The notes beneath the pieces are model-generated. The model did not search any database. It was not told the DNA's origin and saw nothing but the letters and a program-made list of their open reading frames with translations. Shown here piece by piece: positions 21,754-32,834 of a stretch of DNA of 64,000 nt. Every line of letters starts with the position of its first letter. Positions within the stretch are counted from its first letter, which is position 1. Location of the stretch: NCBI RefSeq assembly GCF_024323335.1, contig NC_066581.1:446301816-446365815 (forward strand), read 5' to 3'. The DNA comes from Lathyrus oleraceus (taxonomy: Eukaryota; Streptophyta; Magnoliopsida; Fabales; Fabaceae). The translations under genes and the position numbers were made by a program.

Positions 21754-24470
21754 AAGGTCATTTTAGCCGGAGAAGTGAAGGTTAAAGTCTTCATCTCGAC
21801 GGGGTAGAATGGGCTTAAATAATATCAAAGAGACGAATTTTGGTCCCTAAGAGACCTCATGATGCAGATGTATGCCTGCAAATGGTAAAACTCTGTGGGA
21901 ATATGCGTCCACAAAAGAAAAAGAAATCCGGAGAAACTAAAAATCCCAAAGGAGTAATAAACTCACTAGGGAGACAGAGACTCTGGGGGAGTAAAGGGTA
22001 AAAAATGCGTGAGCAGGTTACGACTTGAGACCTTCTGAGAGACACGGAGAGAATCCATGAAATAAATCAATGGAAGGACTCGAGCCGACTCGAAAATGCA
22101 GGTATTGGGGAATATGCCAATACATCCAAAAATTATCCGCAATGGATACTTCGGATGAAAATCCGGACTCAGGTGTGGATGCCCACTAAGGACTCCACTG
22201 AGGAAGATCCCAACAGAAACTCCTGGGGAAGCAACGGGATGAGGTATTACCGGTTACTGGGTAATAAGCTCAAAGAGACGTGTGATCTGAACACCGGTAT
22301 AAGGGTGAGAGAACAACATGCTCGGGAAGAATGAGTATCTAAGACCGGTATAAGGGTGAGAGATATCAATCAACAAAATCATCTAAGGAAGACCTAGAAA
22401 GGTATATTTCAACTCAGGGAAATCTGACTCCACAGGGGACAAAAAGTCGTAATAGGGAGCAGAAGGAAGGAACACCAGGGATGCCGGTTACTGGGCATAT
22501 AATAGGCGACCAACCAAAGCGTGAATTGGGGAATATTCCCAAAACACTCATCATCCGAAAAGAGGGCAAAAACCAAACTCAATTAAGGGATGGACATTCA
22601 ATTCCGAAACAGGGATACGAATCTTACTCAACTGGGGAAGAACAAAAGGCTTCGACCAAAGAGTGCATGAGATATATTATCTATTACCGTCAGAACATAG
22701 ATAATATACTCGTATGGAAGATTATCCACAACCGGTTACTGGGTTACCAAAGGATAAATCGACCGACAAAGAGAAAGGCATCGGGATACCGAAACTAGGT
22801 ATATAATGATGTCCAAACAAGGAGAGCAACAAACATTACCGGCAATCGGTACATGAAAGATGACTTGTTGGGGATAAACTGCCTAATCAGAGCAATTATC
22901 CAAAAGAACGAGGGAATATCACCACCGAATATTGCGTAATGATAACCGTCAAGGAGGGGATTACATCTATCGGATACTGGGTAGAAAACCACGGAAGAGT
23001 AACCGTCATCGATTAGGATGAACAAGAAGGTTAACTCTGCAAAGAGGAGAAAATAGGGTTTATAACTACCGGTATAAGGGTAGAAAACCACAGACTCCTC
23101 CGAGGATAAGATGAATAGTTACCGATTACTGAGCAATTATTCATTTACCACGAAGAACCATAAGAGACAGTCACAAGAGGCCAATTTAGGATCAAACCAA
23201 AGAGGCAAACTGAATCAAGAGTCGTCCTAGTGAGGATATAACTCAATAGGGGAACCCATCCCAATATATGTGTTGGGAGGAAGCAAAAACAACCGTCGTC
23301 CACGAGGATATAACTCTGTGGGGAACCCATCTCAATATATGTGTTAGGAGGAAGCAAAAACAACCGTCGTCCACGAGGATATAACTCAGTGGGGAATGTG
23401 GCAGGAAAGATAAACACTTTCTGCCTAATGGGCTGACTCTATATTGAGGGATCAGACACCGACATCTGCTTGGGAATGTACTACCAACTAGCAGGGAATA
23501 ACAAACAAAGATATATGGCAAAGAATGCAATATGAATATCCGAATGTTTGAAAATTATATGCACACATGCATGATTTATGTATGATGAATGCTGACAGAC
23601 AAACATTTCTAACACAAACAGTTTCAAAGGATAAGCACAAACAGCCGGTACTACATCTCAAGAGAGAAAGCCAGGTTCACAGGAGAGTATCCAATCTGCC
23701 GGGGATCAGAGATACCAGGAAGCAACAAAACCTCTGCAGGGGATGAATCATCGGTCAATCCGGCTGGGGACAGGAGTTTATTGCACAGATAAAATCCGCC
23801 GCATAAGTAAATCGACTGGGGAATCCATCCGAGGAGGTAAAGGGATTCTGGGGATCAACCACCAAGTACCTTACCCACCAAGGAGATCATATCTGCTGAG
23901 GAGAAAAGATTGCTACTCCGCTGAAGGGGAAAGTAGTGAATATCTCAACATGCATTCCACTCAGTAGGATAAACCACAAAAAGGCTCCGGAAGAAGAAGG
24001 TACAGTCATGCCAGGAATATGAACAAAAGTCTTACTCTGTTGGAGATCATACCATCCTTGGGAGAGCACTGAGGATCTCCTAAGTATCTTTTCGTCGTTG
24101 TGAATGTTTACATTGCTTAAAAACAGGTTATGAAAAATTTGTTTATTCAAAACAATGATATTTTCTCAATTAAAACATGCAAAACATTTGTTGAATAGGA
24201 GCAAATAAGAGTGCAAACAATTGGATAAAAGGCTCAAGTTTATTTGATGGAATGGTAGTCTGTGAATGGCAATACTCCATAGATCTATACAAATTTGAAA
24301 TTGGTGATATATATTGGAAAAGGGCTACATTGAACATAATGACCATTTCTCCACCAATTCTGAATCCGATGTATTCGAAGTTTCGGTTGATGACGAATGA
24401 GCAAGAATCTCCGACGGATGACAGTTGTAGAACAAAGTCTTGTCAGGATGCAATTACTTGCCAAATCCCT
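21754..24470 (-). other. E3 3' non-coding region with repeats
   Basis: About 2.7 kb without coding pattern. On the plus strand it contains repeated variants of ACCGGTTACTGGGTA and ACCGGTATAAGGGTGAGAGA (about 22245-23060). A 70-bp tandem repeat lies at 23224-23398. It is the counterpart of 9722-12297 in E1. Confidence 0.7.
23224..23398. repeat. 70-bp tandem repeat, 2.5 copies
   Basis: Units start at about 23224, 23294 and 23364, each with CGAGGATATAACTC, GGGGAACCCATC, CAATATATGTGTT and GGAGGAAGCAAAAACAAC. Copies 2 and 3 are almost identical. Confidence 0.85.
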
Positions 24471-24479
24471 AATTTTTGC

Positions 24480-24630
24480 CTAGATTGCCCCAGGATGAGG
24501 TACTCAATCTAGCGGGATACAAATATTCATTTTTTGTGTCTCTAACTTTTGCCTGGACCGCCCTTTCGGGTTTTCAATCCACCGAGACACTCATTTTTGC
24601 CTAAGTCTCCCTTTCGGGTTTTCAACTTAG
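24480..24630 (-). other. E3 stem-loop array after the integrase stop
   Basis: Three potential hairpins on the minus strand. Unit 1 pairs CTAAGT with ACTTAG (24601-24606 and 24625-24630) around CCC-GAAA-GGG. Unit 2 pairs TGGAT with GTCCA (24554-24558 and 24577-24581, one G-U). Unit 3 pairs CTAGATTG with CAATCTAG (24480-24487 and 24505-24512), a perfect 8-bp stem. The stems differ in sequence from E1, E2 and E0 but stay complementary. Confidence 0.72.
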
Positions 24631-24650
24631 CGAGCTATTCTGTTTTTATT

Positions 24651-26045
24651 TTAGGCGAAGTATTTCTTGATTGCATCTGAATTCACAGGACGAGTGAAAT
24701 CCTCCCCATCCATAGTTGTAAATATCAAAGCACTGCCTGAAAAGGCTCTCTTAACAACATATGGACCTTCATAGTTTGGAGTCCACTTGCCCCTGGAATC
24801 GGGCGCGAAAGACAAGACTTTCTTGAGCAAAAGGTCACCTTCTCGGAACATAGGAGGCTTGACCTTCTTATCAAAAGCTTTCTTCATTCTTTGTTGATAT
24901 AACTGACCATGGCACATGGCAGTCAATCTCTTCTCTTCTATCAAATTCAGCTGGTCATAACGACTCTGAACCCACTCAGCATCAGTCAACTTGGCCTCCA
25001 TCAAGACTCTCATTGATGGGATCGCCACCTCTACTGGGAGTACAACCTCCATGCCATAAACAAGAGAGAAAGGGGTTGCCCCTGTTGAAGTGCGGACAGA
25101 TGTACGATATCCATGCAAAGAAAATGGAAGCATCTCGTGCCAATCCTTATACGTGACAACCATCTTTTGGATAATCTTCTTGATATTCTTATTAGCAGCT
25201 TCAACAGCCTCATTCATCTTGGGTCTGTAAGGAGAAGAATTATGATGGGCGATCTTGAACTCACTACACAACTCTTTCATCATTTTGTTGTTCAAGTTAG
25301 ATCCATTATCAGTAATGATCTTATCCGACACACCATAACGGCATATAAGCTGATTCTTGATAAACTTCACGACCACCTGCCTTGTCACATTTGCATACGA
25401 TGCCGCTTCAACCCACTTGGTGAAGTAATCGATTGCTACGAGAATAAATCTGTGTCCGTGGGACGCTTTTGGCTCTATCATGCCAATCATGTCAATTCCC
25501 CACATGGAGAAAGGCCAAGGTGATGAGATCACATTCAAAAGTGTCGGGGGAATATGGATCTTATCCGCATCGATCTGACACTTATGGCATTTCTTCACAT
25601 ATTTGCAGCAGTCGGACTCCATTGTCAGCCAATAGTAGCCTGTTCTCAACATCTTTCTAGCCATGGCATGTCCATTGGAATGAGTTCCAAATGAACCCTC
25701 ATGGACCTCAGTCATTAACAGGCCTGCTTCGTGTCTATCCACGCATCTGAGCAGAACCATGTCAAAATACCTCTTATAAAGCACATCGCCATTGAGGTAG
25801 AAACTGCCTGACAATCTCCTCAGAGTCTTTCTAACTTTCACAGATACCCCAGGCGGATAAACCTGGTTCTGAAGGAAGCACTTAATATCATGATACCATG
25901 GCTTATCATCTTTCACCTCTTCTACTACGAATACATAAGATGGTCTGTCCAAGCGCATCACGGTGATATTGGGAACTTCATTCCAAAGTTTAACCACAAT
26001 CATCAAAGCAAGTGTAGCAAGAGCATCTGCCATCGGATTCTCATC
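24651..26045 (-). pseudogene. pol: E3 integrase with end of RNase H
   Basis: One open frame of 460 residues (26033 down to 24651). It begins in the last RNase H helix (M-A-D-A-L). Integrase follows: HHCC zinc finger (His111, His117 or His122, Cys149, Cys152), core D181, D242, E278, with the canonical 35 residues between the last two. The basic tail has P-N-Y-E-G-P-Y-V-V and ends V/I-K-K-Y-F-A. It would insert the cDNA copy into chromosomes. It is the best preserved domain in the window, but TGA upstream at 26046 (CGA in E2) cuts it off from RNase H. Confidence 0.9.
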
Positions 26046-26738
26046 TCAAGGAATATGATGGAAGTCAACCTCAGTAAAGAACGTTGAAATACTTTTCGCA
26101 TAATCCCTATATGGAATGAGACCTGGCTGATTTGTTTCCCATTCACCCTTAATCTGATTGACAACGAGGGCCGAATCACCATAAACATCAAGATGCTTGA
26201 TCCTTAGATCAATGCATTCCTCCAATCCCATAATAAAGGCCTCATACTCAGCCATATTATTCGTGCATTTGAAAGTTAGCCTTGCTGTAAAAGGAATATG
26301 TGTGCCCTGAGAAGTAATAATCACTGCCCCAATACCATTTCCATACTGATTTCCAGCGCCAGCAAACACCATACTCCATCTAGAACCAAGCTCTGGCCCT
26401 TCATCGAGTGTAGGCTCATCACAATCTTTCATTTTCAAATACAGAATCTCCTCGTCTGGAAAATCATATTGAACTGATTGATAATCCTCAACTGGCTGGT
26501 GTGCCAAGTGGTCAGCCAGGATACTACCTTTAATAGCCTTCTGAGCTCGATACTCAATATCATACTCAGATAACAACATCTTCCAACAGGCAATTCTCCC
26601 TGTTAAAGCAGGCTTCTCGAATATATACTTAATTGGATCCATTCTGGATATCAACCAAGTCGTATGATTTATCATATACTGGCGTAAGCCCTTAGCGGCC
26701 CAAGCCAAAGCACAACATGTCTTCTCAAGCATCGAGTA
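26046..26738 (-). pseudogene. pol: E3 RT connection and RNase H, catalytic Asp changed
   Basis: RNase H reads V-F-A-G-A-G-N where E2 has V-F-D-G-V-V-N: the first catalytic Asp codon is now GCT (Ala) at 26361-26363. The other acidic positions visible here (N-M-A-E-Y-E-A, Y-G-D-S-A-L) remain. The upstream end is a TGA at about 26736 replacing an Arg codon before Y-S-M-L-E-K-T. The downstream end is TGA at 26046. Confidence 0.87.
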
Positions 26739-27269
26739 TCAAAACTCACAATAAGTGAACTTCTTGCTCAGATAGTAGATGGCATATTCTTTCTTTCCTG
26801 ATTCGTCCTGCTGACCAAGGACACAACCCATTGAGTCTTCAAGAACAGTCAGATACATGATCAAAGGTCTCCCTTCCACGGGCGGAGACAGGATCGGAGG
26901 CTCAGACAGATACTCTTTAATACTGTCAAAAGCTTTCTGGCAATCCTCGGTCCAATCATGGGACTGATCTACCTGGAGGAGCTTGAATATCGGCACACAT
27001 GTGGCAGTCATGTGGGATATAAATCTGGAAATATAATTCAAGCGGCCAAGAAAACCTCGGACTTGCTTCTCAGTTTTAGGCGCAGGCATCTCTTGTATTG
27101 CTTTGACCTTTACAGGATCAACCTCAATACCTCTCTCACTGACAATAAATCCCAATAACTTGCTGGAACGGACTCCAAATGTACACTTGTTGGGATTCAG
27201 GCGAAGCTTATACTTCCTCAAACGCTGAAAAAGCTTCAACAAGTGCTCTACATGTTCAACTTTCGTTCT
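26739..27269 (-). pseudogene. pol: E3 RT thumb/connection
   Basis: Reads L-N-P-N-K-C-T-F-G-V, L-G-F-I-V-S, Y-I-S-R-F-I-S-H and Y-A-I-Y-Y-L-S-K-K-F, the usual RT thumb and connection blocks of Ty3/gypsy. It is separated from the palm by a TAA just after Y-V-D-D-M-I-A-K. Confidence 0.87.
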
Positions 27270-27533
27270 TTACTTGGCGATCATATCATCAACATATACC
27301 TCGATCTCCTTGTGCATCATATCATGAAACAAGGTGGTCATAACTCTTTGATACGTGGATCCGGCGTTCTTCAAACCGAAGGGCATCACACGATAACAGA
27401 ATGGTCCCCAAGGTGTGATGAATGTTATCTTCTCCATATCCTCGGGTGCCATCTTGATCTGGTTATATCTGGAAAATCCATCCATAAATGAGAACACATT
27501 GAATTTAGCTGAATTGTCTACCAACATATCAAT
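27270..27533 (-). pseudogene. pol: E3 RT palm with YVDD box
   Basis: Begins M-L-V-D-N and includes F-S-F-M-D-G-F-S-R-Y-N-Q, the P-F-G-L-K-N-A-G block and the catalytic Y-V-D-D. The upstream RT lies at 30001-30577, separated by the E5 insertion. The second Gly of the usual F-S-G-Y-N block is Arg here. Confidence 0.87.
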
Positions 27534-27538
27534 ATGTG
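27534..27538. repeat. Target-site duplication of E5, left copy
   Basis: ATGTG, repeated at 30001-30005. Joining the flanks restores the RT residues P-L-P-H-I-D-M. Confidence 0.9.
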
Positions 27539-29104
27539 TGTCGCAGCCTAAAAAAATAGGAGTGCGAAAAAAACAACCGGCGAAGAAGGAAAAGACAGAA
27601 GAGTCGCCACCGTGCGTTATTTATCCCAAAGGAGGGAAAGAAAACGCTCGAAGTAAACCTGGGAAAAGGAAAGGAAAAGACAAGGTCTCGCAACCAAATC
27701 TTGGGTTCGGGAGTCGATTATGCGAAGGGAAGGTATTAGCACCCCTACGCATCCGTAGTACTCTACGGGATCCACTCTTGTTGTTCTTGTCTAAAGGGTG
27801 TGGGTTTATCTAATGTACTATTTATTAAAAGAGAGGGGTCAAAAGAAAATGACTCGCGCGGATGTCGCATCCACTGCATACGTATCTCATATGAATATGA
27901 GAATCAGAGTCTTCGTAGCTCGGCTACCTATGGGTTATGGGGATGTGTGCTTGGTAAGACGTCGCGTCTTATGCCTACGTATCTCATCTGGAGTGAGAAT
28001 CAGAGCAAAACGTAGTTCGGCTAACTACGAGTTAAGGGTTGTGTTTTGGGCGAACAATGTTACTACGCAATCTACCGGATGCTCGACCTTTGGAGACTTA
28101 CTTGCCTGTAGTAGAAGGAGTAAATATGTTCTTAGGAGAAGAAAAACCAATGAGTTTGTTTGTTTTAGGGATGCTCATGCAAAAAGGCAGTCCTAGACGA
28201 AGGAACCGCGCTACCTTACTTGACATGCAAATGGGAGACTATACGAAGCCTAACAATCCTATGGGGAGACGATCGCACCATACAAAACAAACATGCATAA
28301 AGTAAACACGCCAACAAGGGGGCTCAAACGCACATGGGTAGGGCTTTAGTCAAGATGGGTCATATCAACCTCGACAAACAAGCCATGGAAGGGTAATCAA
28401 ACGGGCTCTTAACCACTGACACTGAACGTCAGGGTGAGCAGATCAGAAGGGTAATGAGGGTAAGACCTCATAGCTCTTAACCCTGGACAGGGTGAGCTCA
28501 TGACAAGGCGTGGGGGTTCAGAAAGATGGAACCTTCTCCACTGACTGACCGGACAAAATATCTTGGGCTTTTGTTCTGAAGCATCGACACGTAGTGTGAT
28601 CTTAAAGAACGACACACTGAATAACGGGGGATTGACTACTAATCCCTTTTCTCCGTCAATTGCCTATTCGTGGAGGTCTTTAGCATTGATGCCTCTTCTT
28701 GGAGGTCTTTAGGCACAAAAGTAAACACATAAAAGAAAACATTGCCTCCTATTGAGGTCTTCCAGCTAAGAAAGCGGTAAAATGCGGGAAAAATAAAGGG
28801 ATCAAGAGATCTACCACACGGATAAAGATCCGAAGCAACAACAATTAGAGAAATAAGAAACCCAGAGATCTCTCAGGCTAGCACCATCAAAGAAACCAGT
28901 CAGAAAGGCAATCAGAATAAATCTCCCAAATGGTATCCCACAAATAAAGTGGAATACCAAGCAAGCTATCTCTTCAAGAGTCATGTGAGCGCTCACAAAA
29001 ACTCAACAAACAGGTTAGAGAAGACAAGATGGAATCAGGAGAAAACAATGTCATGACAAACACAAAACGGATTAGAGCAAATAGAAAAGCAATTGCTGTC
29101 GCGA

Positions 29105-29175
29105 TCGCTGCTGCTTCGCTTAGCGAAGGCTTAGCGAAGTTCGCTGCAGGCTCGCCCAGCGAAGCGGCTAGCGAA
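29105..29175. repeat. Cluster of GCTTAGCGAAG-type palindromes in E5
   Basis: Four to five overlapping variants of TTCGCTTAGCGAAG, TTAGCGAAG and CTCGCCCAGCGAAG occur in 70 bp. More lie at 29665-29745 (TTCGCCTAGCGAAG, GCTTAGCGAGC, CTCGCCTAGCGAGC). All share a TCGC-N2-GCGA design. Confidence 0.8.
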
Positions 29176-29570
29176 TGCCTCCGGGTTTTGGGTTCTTCAT
29201 GGATAACATTACGATCTCTGCAACCCAAACCCTATGGTATCCATCAGCAACGAAACGATTAAACATTCAAGGTATTGTTTACCCATTCATGCATATCCAA
29301 ACCCGTGGGCAAAGCCTACCTCATACATTCAGAGAATTCAAATTGAAAGCATAGAGTAACGGGAATAAAGGCAAACCTGATTGGAGAGATCGATTAAAAT
29401 CGAATGGCACGGCTGGGTTTGCAAAGCCATGTTAGGGTTTGCGTGAGATGGAGGTGAAAAAGTGTGTGAGTCAGAGTGAACTTTTTAGAGCTGTCTGGAG
29501 GCTGTTGCAGATTAGTTCGTCTCTCTCCTTCTCTCCCTCTTTTCCTCTTCTTGTTCCACTGAAACTCTAG

Positions 29571-29578
29571 TATTTATA
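29571..29578 (-). promoter_or_regulatory. Probable TATA box of E5
   Basis: Minus-strand TATAAATA after 'AAAATCAGGT', the same context as 12940-12947 in E1. Confidence 0.6.
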
Positions 29579-30000
29579 ACCTGATTTTTGTGGCTTGGTG
29601 GGCTCAAATGAGGGCAACTCAAGACCATGACTTTCTGTTATTTTCACAAAACGCGTGGGCTTCGCCTAGCGAAGGATCTGCTTGCTTAGCGAGCATGACA
29701 GTTCAGATTTGCTAGGCGACCCATTCTGCTCGCCTAGCGAGCATGCAGCTCATGAACAGATTTTTGCTCCTTCAAGATTAGCGTTCTGAATGATGAATAG
29801 ACCCCATTTGAACCTGTCGGAAGTAACTCAAGTCTTTCCCTTGTGTTGACTGATTACCCGGATAGAACCCACAAAGTGTCTTGGATGATGTTCAGGCTTC
29901 TTGGATCTGATTCTGATTGACATGATGAAATGTAATATGAAATGTTAAATGACCTTAAAATGTATGCATGAATGAGGAGGGAAAATTTTGGGTTGTTACA

Positions 30001-30577
30001 ATGTGGTAGCGGGAAATCATCTTTCGGACTAGCTTTATTCAAGTCTCTATAGTCCACACACATCCGGACTTTTCCATCTTTCTTAGGCACGGGCACAATA
30101 TTGGCCACCCATTGAGGATATGTAGAAGTCACCAGAAACCCTGCATCAATTTGCTTCTGAACCTTCTTTTTGATCTTCACTTCCATATCAGGATGTGTTC
30201 TTCTGAGCTTCTGCTTCACAGGCACGCACTCAGGCTTTAAAGTTAAGTAATGTTGCACAATATCAGTATCTAGACTTGGCATGTCCTCATATGACCATGC
30301 AAAGACGTCAACATATTCTCGTAGCAGCTCAATCAACCTCCTCTTAACAGATTCTTCAAGGAGCACCCCAATCTTCACTTCTCGCACACAATCCTTAGAC
30401 CCCAAGTTGACTGTTTCCAGATTCTCGAGATGTGGCTGAATGATCTTCTCTTCCTGCTCAAGTAGACGGGTAATCTCGTCAGGAATCTCTTCAACATCAT
30501 CTTCTTCCGCCTTAAATACAGGGAACTCAAAATTGGGAGATGGTGTTGGATCATTATGTTCAATGGGTTTGATCAAC
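30001..30577 (-). pseudogene. pol: E3 RT N-terminal part (exon 2)
   Basis: Starts right after the intron 3' splice site with L-I-K-P-I-E-H-N. An acidic linker follows, then the RT entry block with V-P-V-P-K-K-D-G-K-V-R-M-C-V-D-Y-R-D-L-N-K. The frame is open from 30576 until it runs into E5 at 30005. E1 8289-8880 is the closest copy. Confidence 0.88.
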
Positions 30578-30840
30578 CTACATAATGATTTTGGATATGA
30601 AAAGCTTTAGAATTCAAACAAGGCAATAATTATGCAAATGAAAAGATTGATTTTATTCTATTTTTTAGGTTTTATGTGATCACCAATTTCATGCAAAAAG
30701 CGAAAAGGGAAGATAATTGGAAAGACAATCATTTAACATGAATCTATTGCATGAAAATATCATTGTATTTATGCGCCAACAATGTCATCACTCCTCCTTT
30801 TGGCATGGGAGGAGGGTTTTTTTAACACAATGAACATTAC
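30578..30840 (-). other. E3 intron between protease and RT
   Basis: 263 bp, minus strand, starting GTAATG after exon end ...CGAA and ending ATTATGTAG before GTTGATC. It is AT-rich and full of stops. E1 is continuous at this exact point (H-K-S-R-L-I at about 8275-8292), and splicing E3 would give H-K-S-K-L-I in the same frame. A spliced intron at this place is a known feature of Ogre elements. Splicing here is inferred from the E1/E3 comparison, not shown. Confidence 0.85.
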
Positions 30841-31965
30841 TTCGACTTATGGATGACTATTGTAATATCCACAGCGACCCAATTATTGCAGATTCCCCCA
30901 GGGATGACGAAGTTGCTAGAATCCTCTTCGTCTTCTTCCAGAATGGAAGCAGCTTTCTCATCTTGACTGGCGTGGATGAACCCTCCACTCTTGAACAGCC
31001 CTTACGTGTTGAAAACCCCAGACGAATAACCTATGCCAGCTCGAGACTTGTTATCTTCTAGCTCAATCATCTTCCCTAAACCAGCAGTTGCACCACACTC
31101 AATGGCCAACTTTGCATCTTTATAGGAAGCAAATGAAGGAGTTTTCTTCTCAATAGGCTCAGCAATAGACAAATCTCGGAAAGGAGTTCTAACTTCATCC
31201 TCAGCATCTATGTATGAGAAGGAAGACAAGTGGCTAACCAGGAGAGCCTTTTCTCCCCGTACCACCACCAGTTTCTTGTTCTTCACAAATTTCAGTTTTT
31301 GGTGTAGGGTGGATGTCACGGTGCCTGCCTCGTGAATCCATGGTCTGCCTAAGAGACAGCTATACGATGGGTGAATGTCCATAACCTGGAAGGTAATCTG
31401 GAAATCACTTGGTCCGATCTTGACTGGGAGATCAACTTCCCCAATCACAATTTTGCGAGACCCATCGAAAGCCTTCACAACTACTCCACTCTGCCTCATG
31501 GGAGGCCCTTGATATGACAGTTTCGAGAGAGTGGATTTTGGTAATACGTTCAGTGATGACCCAATGTGCACCAGCACATTGGACATGGCGTCGTCTCTGC
31601 AACCCATAGAAATATGTAGAGCCAAGTTGTGGTCTCTTCCCTCTTCGGGGAGATCAGAGTCATAGAAACTCAGGTTGTTACAAGCGGTAATGTTTGCAAC
31701 AATGCTATCGAATTGTTCTATCATGACATCATGATCTACATATGCCACATCCAAAACCTTCTGCAGAGCCTCTCGGTGTGGTTCTGAATTCAAAAGCAAG
31801 GATAACACCGATATTTTGGATGGCGTTTGTAGAAGCTGGTCTACAACATTGTACTCGCTTTTCTTGATGAGCCTCAGCATCTCATCACAGTCTTCTCTCA
31901 TATTGCCGCTTGGGCCAACCGAAGTAGGAGTTCCCAATGTAGAGGAGGGCTTAACAACAGGTGCC
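30841..31965 (-). pseudogene. pro: E3 aspartic protease, active site lost
   Basis: Same domain as E1 7000-8300, open from 31937 to 31002. The active-site triplet D-T-G is changed to H-I-G: the Asp codon is CAC at 31566-31568 (GAC in E1). Catalysis would be impossible. The C-terminal C-L-L-G-R-P-W-I motif remains. A stop after V-F-N-T (31002) separates it from the short exon 1 tail that reads to the splice donor at 30841. A 1-base loss near 31966 shifts the frame relative to the upstream gag part. Confidence 0.88.
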
Positions 31966-32834
31966 GATTCGGAGCGCTCAAAGCATTCCCAATTGGGCGT
32001 TCGACAGAATCAGCATTAGCCTGGGGCTTGGGAGGTGCTGAAAACACACGACCGCTGCGGGTCAAACCACTAACATCCGCAATGTTAACAACAGAGGAAG
32101 ATGGTAAGGACACTTCTTTCCCACCTTCTACCGCGACAACATTGTAGCGATAGGGAATTGCTTTTTCAGAAGAGTATGGTACTGGTCCGGCTGGCTTGAT
32201 GGTCAAGGTAGGAGAAACCTTCTGCTTGCTACTATCATACTTGATAATAACGGGCTCGGGGATCCGAAACACTGGAGAAATTACGTTGACCTCGTCAGCA
32301 TCTTCGTCAACATTTCTGTTTTGAAGGATCTCAATAACTCTTTCATCCAGCATTTCCTGAACATCTTTGCGCACCTGGCGACAACCTCTTTGATTGACAG
32401 AACAAACTCGGCATCTATCGTGGTCATGCTCATAATGACTATACTCACATAGCAAACGATGCATCTCGACCAGAGATTGTCGAATATGACTGACATATTT
32501 GACTTTGTACTTGCCAGGGCAGCCCTGGACCATGTTGACAGATTTCCCATGCTCGGGCAATGGGTTCTTCTTCACATTAGGACCTACGTCCTCGAAACAT
32601 AGAATGCCACACCTCACAAGGTCTTGAACCTTGGTCTTCAAAGGGTAACAATTCTCCACGTCGTGGCCGGGAGCACCAGAATGGTAAACACAGTGTAACT
32701 CGGGCTTATACCACCATTGAGGGTTGGCAGGTATAGCCGGTGGATCTCTCGGAGTAATCAACTTCCTCTCTATCAAAGAGGGATATAATTCTGCATACGT
32801 CATTGGAATAGGATCGAAGGTGACCCTTTTCCTT
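31966..32834 (-). pseudogene. gag: E3 gag C-terminal part with variant zinc knuckle
   Basis: Open from 32803 to 31898 (the last part out of frame after the 1-base loss). It carries the same C-x2-H-x5-H-x4-C knuckle and Cys-rich segment as E1 1-718. Here the Trp-Trp-Tyr stretch is preceded by Gln, showing that the E1 stop arose by CAG to TAG. A 1-base loss near 32838 separates it from the capsid part. Confidence 0.87.

Larger units (their letters stand above)
27539..30000 (-). mobile_element. E5: solo LTR of a second Ogre-like family, 2.46 kb
   Basis: On the minus strand it starts TGTAACAACCC and ends GGCTGCGACA, with 5-bp TSDs and no internal sequence. Its core matches the middle of the E1 LTR, but its first about 125 and last about 260 bases differ from it. 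It has its own versions of the conserved LTR-end hairpin (27753-27768) and PBS-like motif (27596-27609). Open frames at 27798-28196 and 28039-28305 show no recognisable domain and lie in LTR sequence. Confidence 0.92.

Noticed and set aside
27798..28305. Plus-strand open frames of 132 and 88 residues within E5
   Set aside because: They overlap each other in different frames, lie wholly in LTR sequence and show no domain.
27539..30000. A DNA transposon or host gene fragment
   Set aside because: TG...CA ends, 5-bp TSD and similarity to the E1 LTR core identify a solo LTR.
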